A DNA stretch of 64,000 bases from Anaerolineae bacterium (GCA_022823945.1 JAJEBK010000003.1:32454-96453); one strand, 5' to 3'. Positions 22,962 to 32,363 are shown, counted from the first letter of the stretch. The notes: generated by a model from the sequence alone, not told the origin. Made by a program: numbers and translations.

Positions 22962-25577
22962 ATGGCATCGGCAACAGATAGTTCGCAGCATGTCGGCTTA
23001 GTCCGCAGTCTGGGCTTGTTCGACATCACCATGATCGGCGTCGGCGCGATGATCGGCGCTGGCATCTTTGTGCTGACGGGCATCGCCGCTGGCACAGCTG
23101 GTCCGGCGCTGATCTTGGCATTCGCGCTGAATGGCGTCATCACGGTACTGACGGCGATGGTCTATGCCGAGCTTGGCTCTGCCATCCCCGAGGCGGGCGG
23201 CGGCTATCTGTGGGTGAAAGAAGGCTTGCCGGGTCCCAACGGTTTTTTGGCGGGCTGGATGAGCTGGTTCGCGCATGCTGTGGCGGGCAGCTTGTATGGC
23301 GTGGGCTTTGGCGGCTTCATTTACGAGCTGATGCGCATCTTGCTGCTTGATCCCGCGGCGCATCATGATGAGCATGCCGGCATCTTTTTTCAGGGTTCGC
23401 TGCAGTTGCCTTTTGGCATCGCATTGACCGAAGCGGAGGTGGTGCAAAAGCTCTTCGCTGTGCTGATCATCCTGCTGTTTTTATACATCAACTATCGAGG
23501 CACATCCGAGACGGGCGCTGTCGGCAATATCGTGACGGTGCTCAAGGTCATCATTATCGGCATCTTCATCGTCAGCGGCTTGTTTGTCATCTTTGGCGAG
23601 CCAGCGCGTTTGGAGGCATTCCAGCCTTTCGACCCCAACGGCATCATCGGCATTGTCAGCGCCATGGGCTTGACATTCATCGCTTTTGAAGGCTATGAGA
23701 TCATCGTACAAGCCGGCGAAGAAGTGCGCGAGCCGCGCAAGAATATCCCGCGAGCCGTATTCTTGTCGCTGGCTATCGTCGTGCCGATTTATATGTTGGT
23801 GGCGGTTGTCATCATCGGCGCTGTCGACCCGCCCGAGGGCGTGCCCATCTTTGAGTGGCTGGGAGATCTGGGCGAGATCGGCATTGCGCGCGCCGCAGCC
23901 CAGTTTATGCCTTTTGGCACCTTTCTGATCATGATTGGCGGCTTGCTTTCCACCATGAGCGCTTTGAACGCGACGACTTTTTCCTCGACCCGCGTCAGCT
24001 TTGCCATGGGGCGCGACCGGGCGCTGCCAGACAGCTTCAGCTCGGTGAGCTCGTCAACGCGCACACCGCATGTGGCGCTGGGCTGGTCGGGCGTGTTGAT
24101 TTTGTTCGTGGCTTTGACGTTGCCCATTGAAGATGTGGCGGCTTCGGCAGATATCATGTTCATTCTGCTATTTTTGCAGGTCAACCTGGCGGTCATCACC
24201 ATCCGCGGCAAGTATGGCAAGGACTTGAAGTATGGTTTCTTGCTGCCTTTCTTCCCGATCTTGCCCATGATCGCCATCGGCATGCAATTTCTGCTGGTTT
24301 TGTCGCTCTTCAATGTGTCGATCATCGCCTGGGTCTTCGCGGCGGTGTGGATCGGCAGTGGGTTTTTGATCTACTTTTTCTATGCGCATCCGCGTCAAGA
24401 GCGCGCCCATCGCACACCAGTCGTCCAGCAAACCGAGCTGCTGACGCCGGTGCTGGATGCGCCCTATCGCGTGCTGGTGCCGGTCGCCAATCCCGATTCA
24501 CTGACGACGTTGCTGCCGCCGGCTGTGCACGCCGCCAAGCTGCACGATGGCAAGGTGACCTTGCTGCATATTGTCACGGTGCCTTCGCCGACGCCGCTTT
24601 CGTCCGGCTACCGCTATCTGCAAGCCAGCGATGCGCTGCAAAAGCAAGCCATCGCCATGGTCGCCGATGAAGATGTGGCGGTGGAATACATCGTGAGGGT
24701 GGCGCGCCGCATCGCCCCCGCTATCATCGACACTGCGCGCGAACAACATGCCGATCTGGTGGTCATTGGCTGGCGAGGCACCATGAATGTAGAAGGCAAA
24801 ACCACGCTGGGACCCAATATCGACCGTGTGCTGTCCGAGATCAACTGCGATGTGATGATGCTGCAGCCCGGTGACAGCGCCGCCGCAACGCGCATCCTGC
24901 TGCCCGTGGCCGAACCGCGCCAGGTAGCCTACTCGCTGGGGCTTGTCCAGCAATTCTCCGCCGACTTGCAGCTGGACCTGTTGCATGTATTTTCGGCAGA
25001 CGCGACTTCCGCCCAACGTGAGCGCACAACGCGCGCCTTGCAGCGCCAAATCGATGCCGTCAGGGTGGCTGGCAAGCAGGTCAACCTGCTGATGGAACAA
25101 AGCCCCGACCGCATCGACGCGATTGTGCAGGCGGCGAAGGATTATGATTATGTGGTGCTGGGGGCGACGCGCGAGACACGCGTGAGCCAACGTTTCACCG
25201 GTGGCAACACCTCTATGATTATCGCCGAGCGCACCGATACGCCCGTGCTGTTGCTGCATCCCGAGACCAGCTCTATTGAATTTGGCTTGCAGCAGACCTT
25301 CGACTATCTGCGCGGCGGCTATCGCGAGGTCGACCCGGAATCGCGCCAGCGGCTGGAGGAGCACGGCTATATCGAACGCGCCGCGACATCGGCTGTCGGC
25401 ACCTTGAAATCGTCGATCAAGCAGCCGGTGGTGATGGTCATCGGCGTGCTGACGGTGGCGGCGGCTTTCATGATGTACGCAGGCGGCGGCAACTCATTGA
25501 CCTGGGCGGGGGCGATATTGTACTTCGGCAGCTTGCTGGCTTTCACTTTCGTGGCGGTACGAGCGGCGAGGAACTAG
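22962..25577 (+). CDS. APC family amino acid permease fused to two Usp domains
   Basis: 871 residues from ATG 22962 (GAAGGAA upstream). Residues about 12-475 form a 12-segment amino acid/polyamine/cation permease: the start ITMIGVGAMIGAGIFVLTG is the unwound substrate-binding TM1 motif (GxGAMIGxGIF). Then two universal-stress-protein domains: about 505-625 (YRVLVPVANPDSLTTLL, ending DLVVIGWRGTMN...G.....VL....CDV), and about 640-765 (TRILLPVAEPRQVAYSL, ending YDYVVLGATRETR...GNTS..I.ERTDTPVLLLHP). Usp domains bind ATP or AMP and may gate transport by energy state. The last 70 residues add two more hydrophobic segments (VVMVIGVLTVAAAFMMY; AGAILYFGSLLAFTF). Substrate unknown. The stop codon lies at the edge of a repeat. 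Confidence 0.87.
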   Translation: MASATDSSQHVGLVRSLGLFDITMIGVGAMIGAGIFVLTGIAAGTAGPALILAFALNGVITVLTAMVYAELGSAIPEAGGGYLWVKEGLPGPNGFLAGWMSWFAHAVAGSLYGVGFGGFIYELMRILLLDPAAHHDEHAGIFFQGSLQLPFGIALTEAEVVQKLFAVLIILLFLYINYRGTSETGAVGNIVTVLKVIIIGIFIVSGLFVIFGEPARLEAFQPFDPNGIIGIVSAMGLTFIAFEGYEIIVQAGEEVREPRKNIPRAVFLSLAIVVPIYMLVAVVIIGAVDPPEGVPIFEWLGDLGEIGIARAAAQFMPFGTFLIMIGGLLSTMSALNATTFSSTRVSFAMGRDRALPDSFSSVSSSTRTPHVALGWSGVLILFVALTLPIEDVAASADIMFILLFLQVNLAVITIRGKYGKDLKYGFLLPFFPILPMIAIGMQFLLVLSLFNVSIIAWVFAAVWIGSGFLIYFFYAHPRQERAHRTPVVQQTELLTPVLDAPYRVLVPVANPDSLTTLLPPAVHAAKLHDGKVTLLHIVTVPSPTPLSSGYRYLQASDALQKQAIAMVADEDVAVEYIVRVARRIAPAIIDTAREQHADLVVIGWRGTMNVEGKTTLGPNIDRVLSEINCDVMMLQPGDSAAATRILLPVAEPRQVAYSLGLVQQFSADLQLDLLHVFSADATSAQRERTTRALQRQIDAVRVAGKQVNLLMEQSPDRIDAIVQAAKDYDYVVLGATRETRVSQRFTGGNTSMIIAERTDTPVLLLHPETSSIEFGLQQTFDYLRGGYREVDPESRQRLEEHGYIERAATSAVGTLKSSIKQPVVMVIGVLTVAAAFMMYAGGGNSLTWAGAILYFGSLLAFTFVAVRAARN

Positions 25578-25930
25578 ACCCCCTCAGCCCCTCCGAGCTG
25601 CGCGTAGGGGCGAGGCAAACCCCCTCGGTCCCCCCGACAGGTCAGGGGGGAGGCTAGACCCCCACCCCAAACCCCTCCCCCAAAATGAGGGAGGGGCTTC
25701 TTATTCCCCCTCAATCCCCCCGACAGCCGCTTGTAGGGGCGAGCCATTGGGTCGCCCGCCAACACACCAGACGGCCGCGTGTAGGGGCGATACTTGTATC
25801 GCCCAATTGTCCAATGCCAGAAATGTGGGCGACTCAAGAGTCGTCCCTACGCCGTCTCTTTTGGGAGGGGTTAAATGGGCGAGTCACCGCCTCGCCCCTA
25901 CGCTGTCTCTTTTGGGAGGGGCTGCCACAT
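25578..25930. repeat. Cluster of family A and family B dispersed repeats (420-base gap)
   Basis: Family A: CCCCTCAGCCCC, CCCCTCGGTCCCCCCGACAG and CCCCTCCCCCAAAATGAGGG (about 25580-25720). Family B: units of GTAGGGGCGA facing TCGCCCCTAC-like halves at about 25602, 25734, 25781, 25838 and 25896, some with in-between text such as GCGACTCAAGAGTCGTCCCTAC and GAGTCACCGCCTCGCCCCTAC. GTCTCTTTTGGGAGGGG occurs twice, 53 bases apart. The last 65 bases before the next gene show nothing but a GGGGAGTG ribosome site. Confidence 0.85.
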
Positions 25931-25997
25931 ACTTGCCATCACACCGCAAATGAAACACAATCCACCCAGATGACGGCGCGTGAACGGGGAGTGATTC

Positions 25998-28979
25998 ATG
26001 AGCGACAAAATCAGAGACGACCTGCTTGCCAAGCTCAAGTTCCGCTGCATCGGACCGCATCGTGGTGGGCGCGTCGTGGCGGTGGCGGGCGATCCACAGC
26101 ACAAACATACCTTTTATTTTGGCGCTTGCGCGGGCGGCGTATGGAAGACCAGCGATGGCGGCTTGTACTGGCGCAATATCAGCGATGGCTATTTTGGCAC
26201 GGCGGCGGTGGGCGCATTGGCTGTCGCGCCATCCGACCCCCGGATACTCTATGCCGGCACGGGCGAAAGCACCATCCGCGGCAATGTCTCGCATGGCGAT
26301 GGCGTTTACAAATCCAGCGATGGCGGACGCAGCTGGCAGCATATCGGTTTGCGAGAAACGCGGCATATCGGCAAGATAGTCATCCATCCGCAAGACCCGG
26401 ATACGCTCTATGTGGCGGCATTTGGACGCGCCTTTGGGCAAAGTGATGAGCGCGGCGTCTATCGCAGCCAAAACGGCGGCGCAAGCTGGCAGTTGGTCTT
26501 GCACAAGAGCGCCCGGGCTGGCAGCCACGATGTCTCGCTGGACCCACAAGATCCGCGTATTCTGTTTGCGGCGGTCTGGCAGGCGCAACGGTATCCGCAC
26601 AAACTGGACAGCGGCGGCGAGGACTGTGGCTTGTGGCGCAGCCTGGACGGCGGCGCAAGCTGGCAAGATATCTCGCGCAGACCTGGCTTGCCGACCGGTC
26701 TGCTGGGCAAAATCGGCGTGGCGGTGTCACCGGCGAAGTCGGGCCGCGTCTGGGCAGCGGTCGAAGCCGAGGATGGCGCGGTCTTTCGCTCTGATGATTA
26801 TGGCGAAAGCTGGACGCGCGGCAGCGAACAATCACTTTTGCGCACGCGACCCTGGTATTACATGCACATCACCGCCGATACGCAGGACGTCGACACCGTC
26901 TATGTGCAGAATTATGGCTGCTGGAAATCGACCGATGCCGGCGACAGCTTCGAGCAAATGCCCACGCCGCACGGCGATGAACATGCCATGTGGATTGACC
27001 CGACCGACAACCAGCGCATCGTCAAAGGCAATGACGGCGGCGCATGCGTGTCCTTCAATGGCGGCGCAAGCTGGTCATCCATCTACAATCAGCCCACCGC
27101 CCAACTCTACCATGTCTGCACCGATGACGGTTTTCCATACCGCGTATATGGCAGCCAGCAAGACAACACCGCCATCAGTGTGCCTAGCGCCTCGGTCGAT
27201 GGCGCGATACATGAACGCGACTGGTATGCGCCCGGCGGCGGCGAAAGCGGCTATATCGCCATCAAGCCCGACGATCCCGCCATTGTGGTCGCTTCGGGTC
27301 CCATCGGGCAGCGCGCCTACAACGACCTGATGACGCAGTACAACGACCGCACCGGGCAAAAGTGGATTATCACGCCTTGGCCTGAACTCTATGGCTGGGG
27401 CGTCGGCGCAGAGAAGCTGAAGTACCGCTTTCAGTGGACATTTCCCATTCATTTTTCTCGGCACAACCACGATACGCTCTATGTGTGCAGTCAGCATCTG
27501 CACCGCTCTGCCGACCTGGGCGCGAGCTTTGAAGTGCTAAGCCCCGACTTGACGCGCAATGACCCCGACAAGCTGCGGGCATCGGGCGGACCCATCACAC
27601 GCGACAACACGGGCGCAGAGGTCTATTGTACGATCTTCGCGCTAGCGGAATGCCCGCACGAGGCAGATGTGCTGTGGGCGGGCACGGACGACGGGCTGGT
27701 GCATCTGTCGCGAGATGGCGGACGCAACTGGCGCGAGATCACCCCGCCCGATCTGCCTGATTGGGCGCTGATCAGCATCATCGAGCCATCGCCGCATCAG
27801 CCCGGCGCAGCCTACTTGGCCGCGACTCGCTACAAGCTGGACGATACGCGCCCCTACCTCTACAAGACGAGCGATTATGGCGCGACCTGGCGATTGATTA
27901 CGGCTGGCATCCCCGAGCACGAATTCACGCGCGTCATCCGCGAAGATCCAAATCGGCGCGGTCTGCTGTATGCGGGCACAGAGACGGGCATTTATGTATC
28001 CTTTGATGATGGCGCGTCTTGGCAGCGGCTGGGCGGCAACTTGCCTATCGTACCCATTCACGACTTCGTTATCAAAGATCATGAGCTGGTGGTGGCCACC
28101 CATGGGCGTTCTTTTTGGATATTGGATGATCTGCGCCCCTTGCAGCAGTTGGCGGACGGGCTGGCGGCGGGGGGCTGTCATTTGTTCGCCCCAGCGCCAA
28201 AAGTGCGCATGCGGACTTATCCCGGCTTTGGCAACTGGGACGCGCATTTTGGTGATGGCATGGTCAATTATGGCGGCGTGGGCACGAGCAATGCCGGCTT
28301 CGTCAGCAGCGAGGGCGATGAAGAGCCGACCTTTTTGAATGCCGGGCAAAATCCAGCGGCTGGCATCGTCTTTCACTATTGGCTGGCGGCCGACTGCGAG
28401 GCGGCGCTGCATATCCGCGATGCGAATGGCGATACTGTGCGCAGCTATAGCGGCGATGCCCTGCCATCCGCAGCCGGCATCAATCGCTTTCATTGGAATC
28501 TGCGCTATCCTGGCGCGCTTTCAGTGGAGGGCATCGACGGGGCTTGGGAGCGCGCAGATGGACCCATGATTGTGCCGGGCGAATATACTGCCGAACTGGT
28601 CGCGGGCGACCAATGCAGCAGCCAGCCTTTTCGCTTGCTGCTCGATCCACGCGTGACGACCAGCGCCGCCGACCTTGTCGCCCAGCGGGATATGCTGCTG
28701 GAGATCTGCGAGCGCATTTCCCAGAACAATGGCCTGGTCAACCAACTGGCGAAGCGGCGTGGCGATGCTGGCGTCGAAGCGCTGCTGCCGCTGATGATGA
28801 ATGTCGGCTATACGGAGTCGCAGCTGTATGCCAGTGGCTTGCACGAGAAACTGAATGCGCTCTTCGAGTCGGTGGACAGCGCCGATTTCGCTCCGCCCCA
28901 GGGCGCGCGCGAAGTCTTCGCTGAGCTTTGCGACAAGCTGGATGAATATGCGCTGGCGGTTGCCGGGCTGGGCATTTGA
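25998..28979 (+). CDS. Large Asp-box (VPS10/sortilin-like beta-propeller) protein
   Basis: 993 residues from ATG 25998. Begins LLAKLKFRCIGPHRGGRVVAV, the usual opening of bacterial sortilin-N/BNR glycosyl-hydrolase-like proteins. At least ten Asp-box motifs S-x-D-x-G-x-x-W/F are spread over residues 48-700 (SDGGLYW, SDGGRSW, QNGGASW, LDGGASW, DDYGESW, TDAGDSF, FNGGASW, RDGGRNW, SDYGATW, FDDGASW), fitting a large multi-bladed propeller. The C-terminal third (about 760-993) holds a beta-sandwich-like domain (INRFHWNLRYPGALS) and helices. No signal peptide is visible, although many relatives are exported. No catalytic residues are known for the family. It stands alone between repeats and a convergent dpp pair. 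Confidence 0.82.
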   Translation: MSDKIRDDLLAKLKFRCIGPHRGGRVVAVAGDPQHKHTFYFGACAGGVWKTSDGGLYWRNISDGYFGTAAVGALAVAPSDPRILYAGTGESTIRGNVSHGDGVYKSSDGGRSWQHIGLRETRHIGKIVIHPQDPDTLYVAAFGRAFGQSDERGVYRSQNGGASWQLVLHKSARAGSHDVSLDPQDPRILFAAVWQAQRYPHKLDSGGEDCGLWRSLDGGASWQDISRRPGLPTGLLGKIGVAVSPAKSGRVWAAVEAEDGAVFRSDDYGESWTRGSEQSLLRTRPWYYMHITADTQDVDTVYVQNYGCWKSTDAGDSFEQMPTPHGDEHAMWIDPTDNQRIVKGNDGGACVSFNGGASWSSIYNQPTAQLYHVCTDDGFPYRVYGSQQDNTAISVPSASVDGAIHERDWYAPGGGESGYIAIKPDDPAIVVASGPIGQRAYNDLMTQYNDRTGQKWIITPWPELYGWGVGAEKLKYRFQWTFPIHFSRHNHDTLYVCSQHLHRSADLGASFEVLSPDLTRNDPDKLRASGGPITRDNTGAEVYCTIFALAECPHEADVLWAGTDDGLVHLSRDGGRNWREITPPDLPDWALISIIEPSPHQPGAAYLAATRYKLDDTRPYLYKTSDYGATWRLITAGIPEHEFTRVIREDPNRRGLLYAGTETGIYVSFDDGASWQRLGGNLPIVPIHDFVIKDHELVVATHGRSFWILDDLRPLQQLADGLAAGGCHLFAPAPKVRMRTYPGFGNWDAHFGDGMVNYGGVGTSNAGFVSSEGDEEPTFLNAGQNPAAGIVFHYWLAADCEAALHIRDANGDTVRSYSGDALPSAAGINRFHWNLRYPGALSVEGIDGAWERADGPMIVPGEYTAELVAGDQCSSQPFRLLLDPRVTTSAADLVAQRDMLLEICERISQNNGLVNQLAKRRGDAGVEALLPLMMNVGYTESQLYASGLHEKLNALFESVDSADFAPPQGAREVFAELCDKLDEYALAVAGLGI

Positions 28980-29093
28980 ACGGGCAGCTTTGACATAGCG
29001 ATCTATCTGGATGCAGCGGCGCAGGGCAGCGAAGTCTCGCAAAGAATTGCGGGAGTGGTGAGGATCGTGGCCGTACCCTATAGTGGCTGAGCT

Positions 29094-30008
29094 TTACTGC
29101 TGATACCTTCTTGGATCCAAGGCATCGCGCAAGCCATCGCCCACCAGGTAGAAGCACAGCACGGTAATCATAATCAGAATGCCCGGCGTGAAGACCAGGT
29201 GCACGCCCGTCACGAAGTAGCTGCGCGAATCGGTCAACATGTTGCCCCAGGTCGGCGTCGGCGGCTGGATGCCCACGCCCAAATAGCTCAAGCCCGATTC
29301 GATCAATATCAAATTACCGGCGATGATGGTCATGGTGACCATCACGATGGAAAACACATTGGGCAAGATATGCGAGATCAAAATGCGCAAGTCGCTCGCG
29401 CCCAATGCCCGCGCCGCCAACACATAATCCCGCTCTTTCAATGACAGCACTTCTCCGCGCACCAGCCGGCTCGTCCCCACCCAGCCCAGCGCCGCCAGCA
29501 CCACCACCAGCACCTCAGTCGATGGCTCCCAGACAGCTGAGGCGATCAACAACAGAAATAGCGGCGGGATCGCGCTGAGCGTATTGATCGCCCACGAGAT
29601 CGCATCATCAATGCCGCGCCCATAATAGCCAGCCAGCAAGCCCAAAGTAATGCCGATGAAGACCGTCAAGATACTGGCCAGATAGGCGATGGTCAACGAG
29701 ACGCGCCCGCCATAAATCAGGCGCAGCAACTGGTCGCGCCCCAGTTGATCGCTGCCCAGCAGATAGCCAGCCTCCCCCGGCTGCCGAAAACGGTTGGGAA
29801 TGCTGGTGCTGTTGACATCCAGCTCGAAGACTCGCTCGATCACCACGGGCATCAGCGTGCAGATAAAGGTAAAGATGAGCAGCACGCCGATTGCCAACAT
29901 GGTCAGACGGTCGCGCAGGATAAATTGAAATGCATCGCGCCAGAAAGATCGCGAGCGCGGACGGTCTTCCAGTTGGCTGAGTTCGGCTATCTCGGCTTGG
30001 CTGCCCAT
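29094..30008 (-). CDS. Peptide ABC transporter permease, DppC/OppC type
   Basis: 304 residues. N-terminal cytoplasmic stretch, then TM1 (MLAIGVLLIFTFICTLMP), LLGSDQLGRDQLLRLIYGGRVSL near 82-104 (the GTD.LGRD...R...G.R.SL family motif), and the EAA loop YVLAARALGASDLRILISHILPN near 195-217 that contacts the ATPase. Ends GDGLRDALDPRRYQQ, the usual C-terminus. Seven bases after the dppB-type gene, so one operon. No DppD/F ATPases or binding protein in the operon. Confidence 0.92.
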   Translation of the reverse strand: MGSQAEIAELSQLEDRPRSRSFWRDAFQFILRDRLTMLAIGVLLIFTFICTLMPVVIERVFELDVNSTSIPNRFRQPGEAGYLLGSDQLGRDQLLRLIYGGRVSLTIAYLASILTVFIGITLGLLAGYYGRGIDDAISWAINTLSAIPPLFLLLIASAVWEPSTEVLVVVLAALGWVGTSRLVRGEVLSLKERDYVLAARALGASDLRILISHILPNVFSIVMVTMTIIAGNLILIESGLSYLGVGIQPPTPTWGNMLTDSRSYFVTGVHLVFTPGILIMITVLCFYLVGDGLRDALDPRRYQQ

Positions 30009-30015
30009 GGGCGGC

Positions 30016-31041
30016 TCACTCCAGGCGAATGCGCGGATCGAGGATCACATACATGACATCGGACAGCAGGACGCCCACGATAAACATGACGGAGGCGATG
30101 ACCACCGAACCCATGACCACCGGATAATCCCGCGCGAAGACGGCGTCTATGATCAGCTTGCCCAGCCCGGGCCATTGGAAGACCTGCTCAATAATCACCG
30201 CGCCCGCTAGCAGCGTGCCGATGGATGGACCGAGAAATGTCGCCACCGGCAGCAAGCCATTGCGCAAGGCATGCCGCAGCCAAACCACCCGCGTCTGCAA
30301 GCCCTTGGCATAGGCGGTGCGCACATAATCCTGCTGCAAAACTTCCAAAATCTGCGTACGGGTAAAGCGCGAGATAAAGGCGATCCAGTTCAACGACAAG
30401 ACAAAGACCGGCAAGACCATGTGCCGCAGCTCATCAGCCAGGTCGAAGCCGCCGCGTCGCGTGATATTCTGCATGCCGCTCATCGGCAACAGGTCGAGCT
30501 GAACGCTGAAGATGATGATAAGCAGCAAGCCCAGCCAAAATTGTGGCACCGCATTGCCAAGCACCGAGATGATGCGAATGACCTGATCGACCCAGGTTCG
30601 GTGAAAGACCGCCGCCAGCACGCCCAGAGACACGCCCAGCAAATATCCCAGCGCCAGCGCCGACACGCCCAGCCGCAAAGTCGCCGGGATGCGCTGCGCG
30701 ATCTGCTGCATGACCGGGCGCTTGTTTTTGATGGATTTACCAAAGTCGCCGCGCAGCAAACCCAGACGCTCGCCCGGCGTTTCGCCCACGCCATCGCCAT
30801 CAATGTCGATCAAGGTCCAGTCGTTGCCAACCAGCCAATACACATACTGTACCAGCGGCGGCTGGTCCAAGCCCAGTTGGCGGCGCATGGCTTCGTTGGT
30901 ATCGCTTTGCATATTCGGTCCCCAGGTGATCATGGCGACCGGATCGCCCGGCGCAGACAAAATGATCAGGAACGACAAGATCGTCACACCAAAGAAGGTG
31001 GGGATGGCTTGCAGGATGCGGCGTTGGAAATACTTAATCAT
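30016..31041 (-). CDS. Peptide ABC transporter permease, DppB/OppB type
   Basis: 341 residues from ATG 31041 (MIKYFQRRILQAIPTFFGVT); a longer open frame upstream lacks family sequence. Six-segment permease: PGDPVAMITWGPNM loop, GDFGKSIKNKRPVMQQIAQRIPATL, and the EAA loop YVRTAYAKGLQTRVVWLRHALRNGLLP near 205-231. The periplasmic loop after TM1 is extended and has D-I-D-G-D-G (79-84) in DWTLIDIDGDGVGETPGERLG, a calcium-loop-like insert that E. coli DppB lacks. First gene of the operon, divergent from pstS across 221 bases. Confidence 0.92.
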   Translation of the reverse strand: MIKYFQRRILQAIPTFFGVTILSFLIILSAPGDPVAMITWGPNMQSDTNEAMRRQLGLDQPPLVQYVYWLVGNDWTLIDIDGDGVGETPGERLGLLRGDFGKSIKNKRPVMQQIAQRIPATLRLGVSALALGYLLGVSLGVLAAVFHRTWVDQVIRIISVLGNAVPQFWLGLLLIIIFSVQLDLLPMSGMQNITRRGGFDLADELRHMVLPVFVLSLNWIAFISRFTRTQILEVLQQDYVRTAYAKGLQTRVVWLRHALRNGLLPVATFLGPSIGTLLAGAVIIEQVFQWPGLGKLIIDAVFARDYPVVMGSVVIASVMFIVGVLLSDVMYVILDPRIRLE

Positions 31042-31262
31042 GCCTGGCTGTCCAGCGGCTGCGCGCAAGCGAATTGTAACGCAAACAGCAGGCGCGACCA
31101 AAACGGGCTGGTCGGCTGGCGCGCACAGCCACTTAATGAAATCATAGCTGCCGCTTAACCTATTCGTTGTCCTCTTTAACAGACTGCCAGCTAACATGAT
31201 TCACGGGTGGATGAGCCGCCCGCATCGACAAACTCTTCTGGTCTAGGGAGGACGCATCACAC

Positions 31263-32255
31263 ATGAAAACCGTACGCTTGCTTTCCATTCTGCTCGCCGC
31301 AATCCTGCTTTTGGTCCCCGCGCTGGCGATGGACCATGGGCTGCCCGAGGTCGACCCGCTTGACCACGCCGAAGGCTCCATCATCACCGCCGGCAGCTCC
31401 ACCGTTTTTCCGCTGAGCGAACGCATGGCTGAATTGTGGACGGATGAAGGCGGCGTCGCGCCGTCGATCGCTTCCATTGGCTCGGGTGCCGGTTTTGAGC
31501 GCTTCTGTGTCGAGGGCGAAACCGATATCAGCAACGCCTCGCGCGCTATCAAAGACAGCGAAGTCGAATCTTGCGCCGCCATCGGCCGCGAACCGATCGA
31601 ATTCCGCGTCGGCACCGATGCCTTGGCTGTCACCGTCTCCGCCGAAAATGACTTCGTCAGCGATGTCACGCTGGAAGAACTGGCGATGATCTTCAGCAGC
31701 GCCGAAACCTGGGCAGATGTCCGCGCCGAATGGCCCAGCGAAGCCATCCAACGATTTATTCCCGGCACCGACAGCGGCACATTCGACTATTTTGTCGAAG
31801 AAGTATTCGACGAAGATGAAGAGCCCATCCTCAGCGCCAATCCGCAGCTGTCCGAGGACGACAATGTGCTGGTACAGGGCATCACCGGCAGCCCCTACGC
31901 CATCGGCTTCTTCGGCTATGCCTACTATGTAGAGAATGCCGATGTGCTGAACATCCTCAACATCGAGGGCATCGAAGCCAACGCCGAAACCACCGATGAT
32001 GGCAGCTACCCGTTGGCGCGCCCGCTCTACATCTACAGCGATGCCGGCATCATGGCAGAAAACGCCCAGGTCAACGCCTTCATCAACTTCTACCTGACCT
32101 ATGTCAATGACGAGGTTGTGGATGTTGGCTACTTCCCGGCTTCGGAAAGCGCCTTTGACGGCGCGATCGATGCCTGGCGCGTCGCCAATGGCCTGGAAGC
32201 GCTGCATATGCACGACATGGACGACATGGACGAAGACGAAGAAGCGTCCGAATAA
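31263..32255 (+). CDS. pstS: Phosphate-binding protein PstS
   Basis: 330 residues from ATG 31263 (AGGGAGGA upstream). Signal peptide about 1-22 (LLSILLAAILLLVPALAM). Phosphate-binding motifs: ITAGSSTVFPLSERMAELW (40-59, the GSST loop), GAGFERFC...DISNASRAIK (75-97), and IPGTDSGTFDYF (167-178, the S-G-T loop). C-terminal tail is His/Asp/Glu-rich (HMHDMDDMDEDEE), unusual and possibly metal-binding. Captures phosphate for PstCAB encoded next. A hairpin lies between it and pstC. No lipobox Cys is seen. Confidence 0.92.
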   Translation: MKTVRLLSILLAAILLLVPALAMDHGLPEVDPLDHAEGSIITAGSSTVFPLSERMAELWTDEGGVAPSIASIGSGAGFERFCVEGETDISNASRAIKDSEVESCAAIGREPIEFRVGTDALAVTVSAENDFVSDVTLEELAMIFSSAETWADVRAEWPSEAIQRFIPGTDSGTFDYFVEEVFDEDEEPILSANPQLSEDDNVLVQGITGSPYAIGFFGYAYYVENADVLNILNIEGIEANAETTDDGSYPLARPLYIYSDAGIMAENAQVNAFINFYLTYVNDEVVDVGYFPASESAFDGAIDAWRVANGLEALHMHDMDDMDEDEEASE

Positions 32256-32281
32256 GTCCGCCACAATAGGCAATTTCGCAG

Positions 32282-32313
32282 GGATACGGTATCCTATAAA
32301 GGGTATCGTATCC
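32282..32313 (+). promoter_or_regulatory. Strong RNA hairpin between pstS and pstC
   Basis: GGATACGGTATCC (32282-32294), loop TATAAA, GGGTATCGTATCC (32301-32313): 13 pairs, two of them G-U. Each arm also contains GGATAC/GTATCC half sites, so it could be a DNA operator too. The following TCTTTGA is a poor terminator tail. Placement suggests partial termination or 3'-end protection of the pstS message. Confidence 0.6.
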
Positions 32314-32363
32314 TCTTTGAACTATCTCCCAGGCCGGCAGCGCAAAGCGCCACGAGCGACCCA

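Noticed and set aside
31155..31196. TTAACC, TTAACA and CTAACA hexamers upstream of pstS, like a Pho box
   Set aside because: Spacing between the hexamers (21 and 15 bases) does not fit the regular 11-base direct repeat of known PhoB/PhoP sites, and the region is A/T-rich enough for chance matches.
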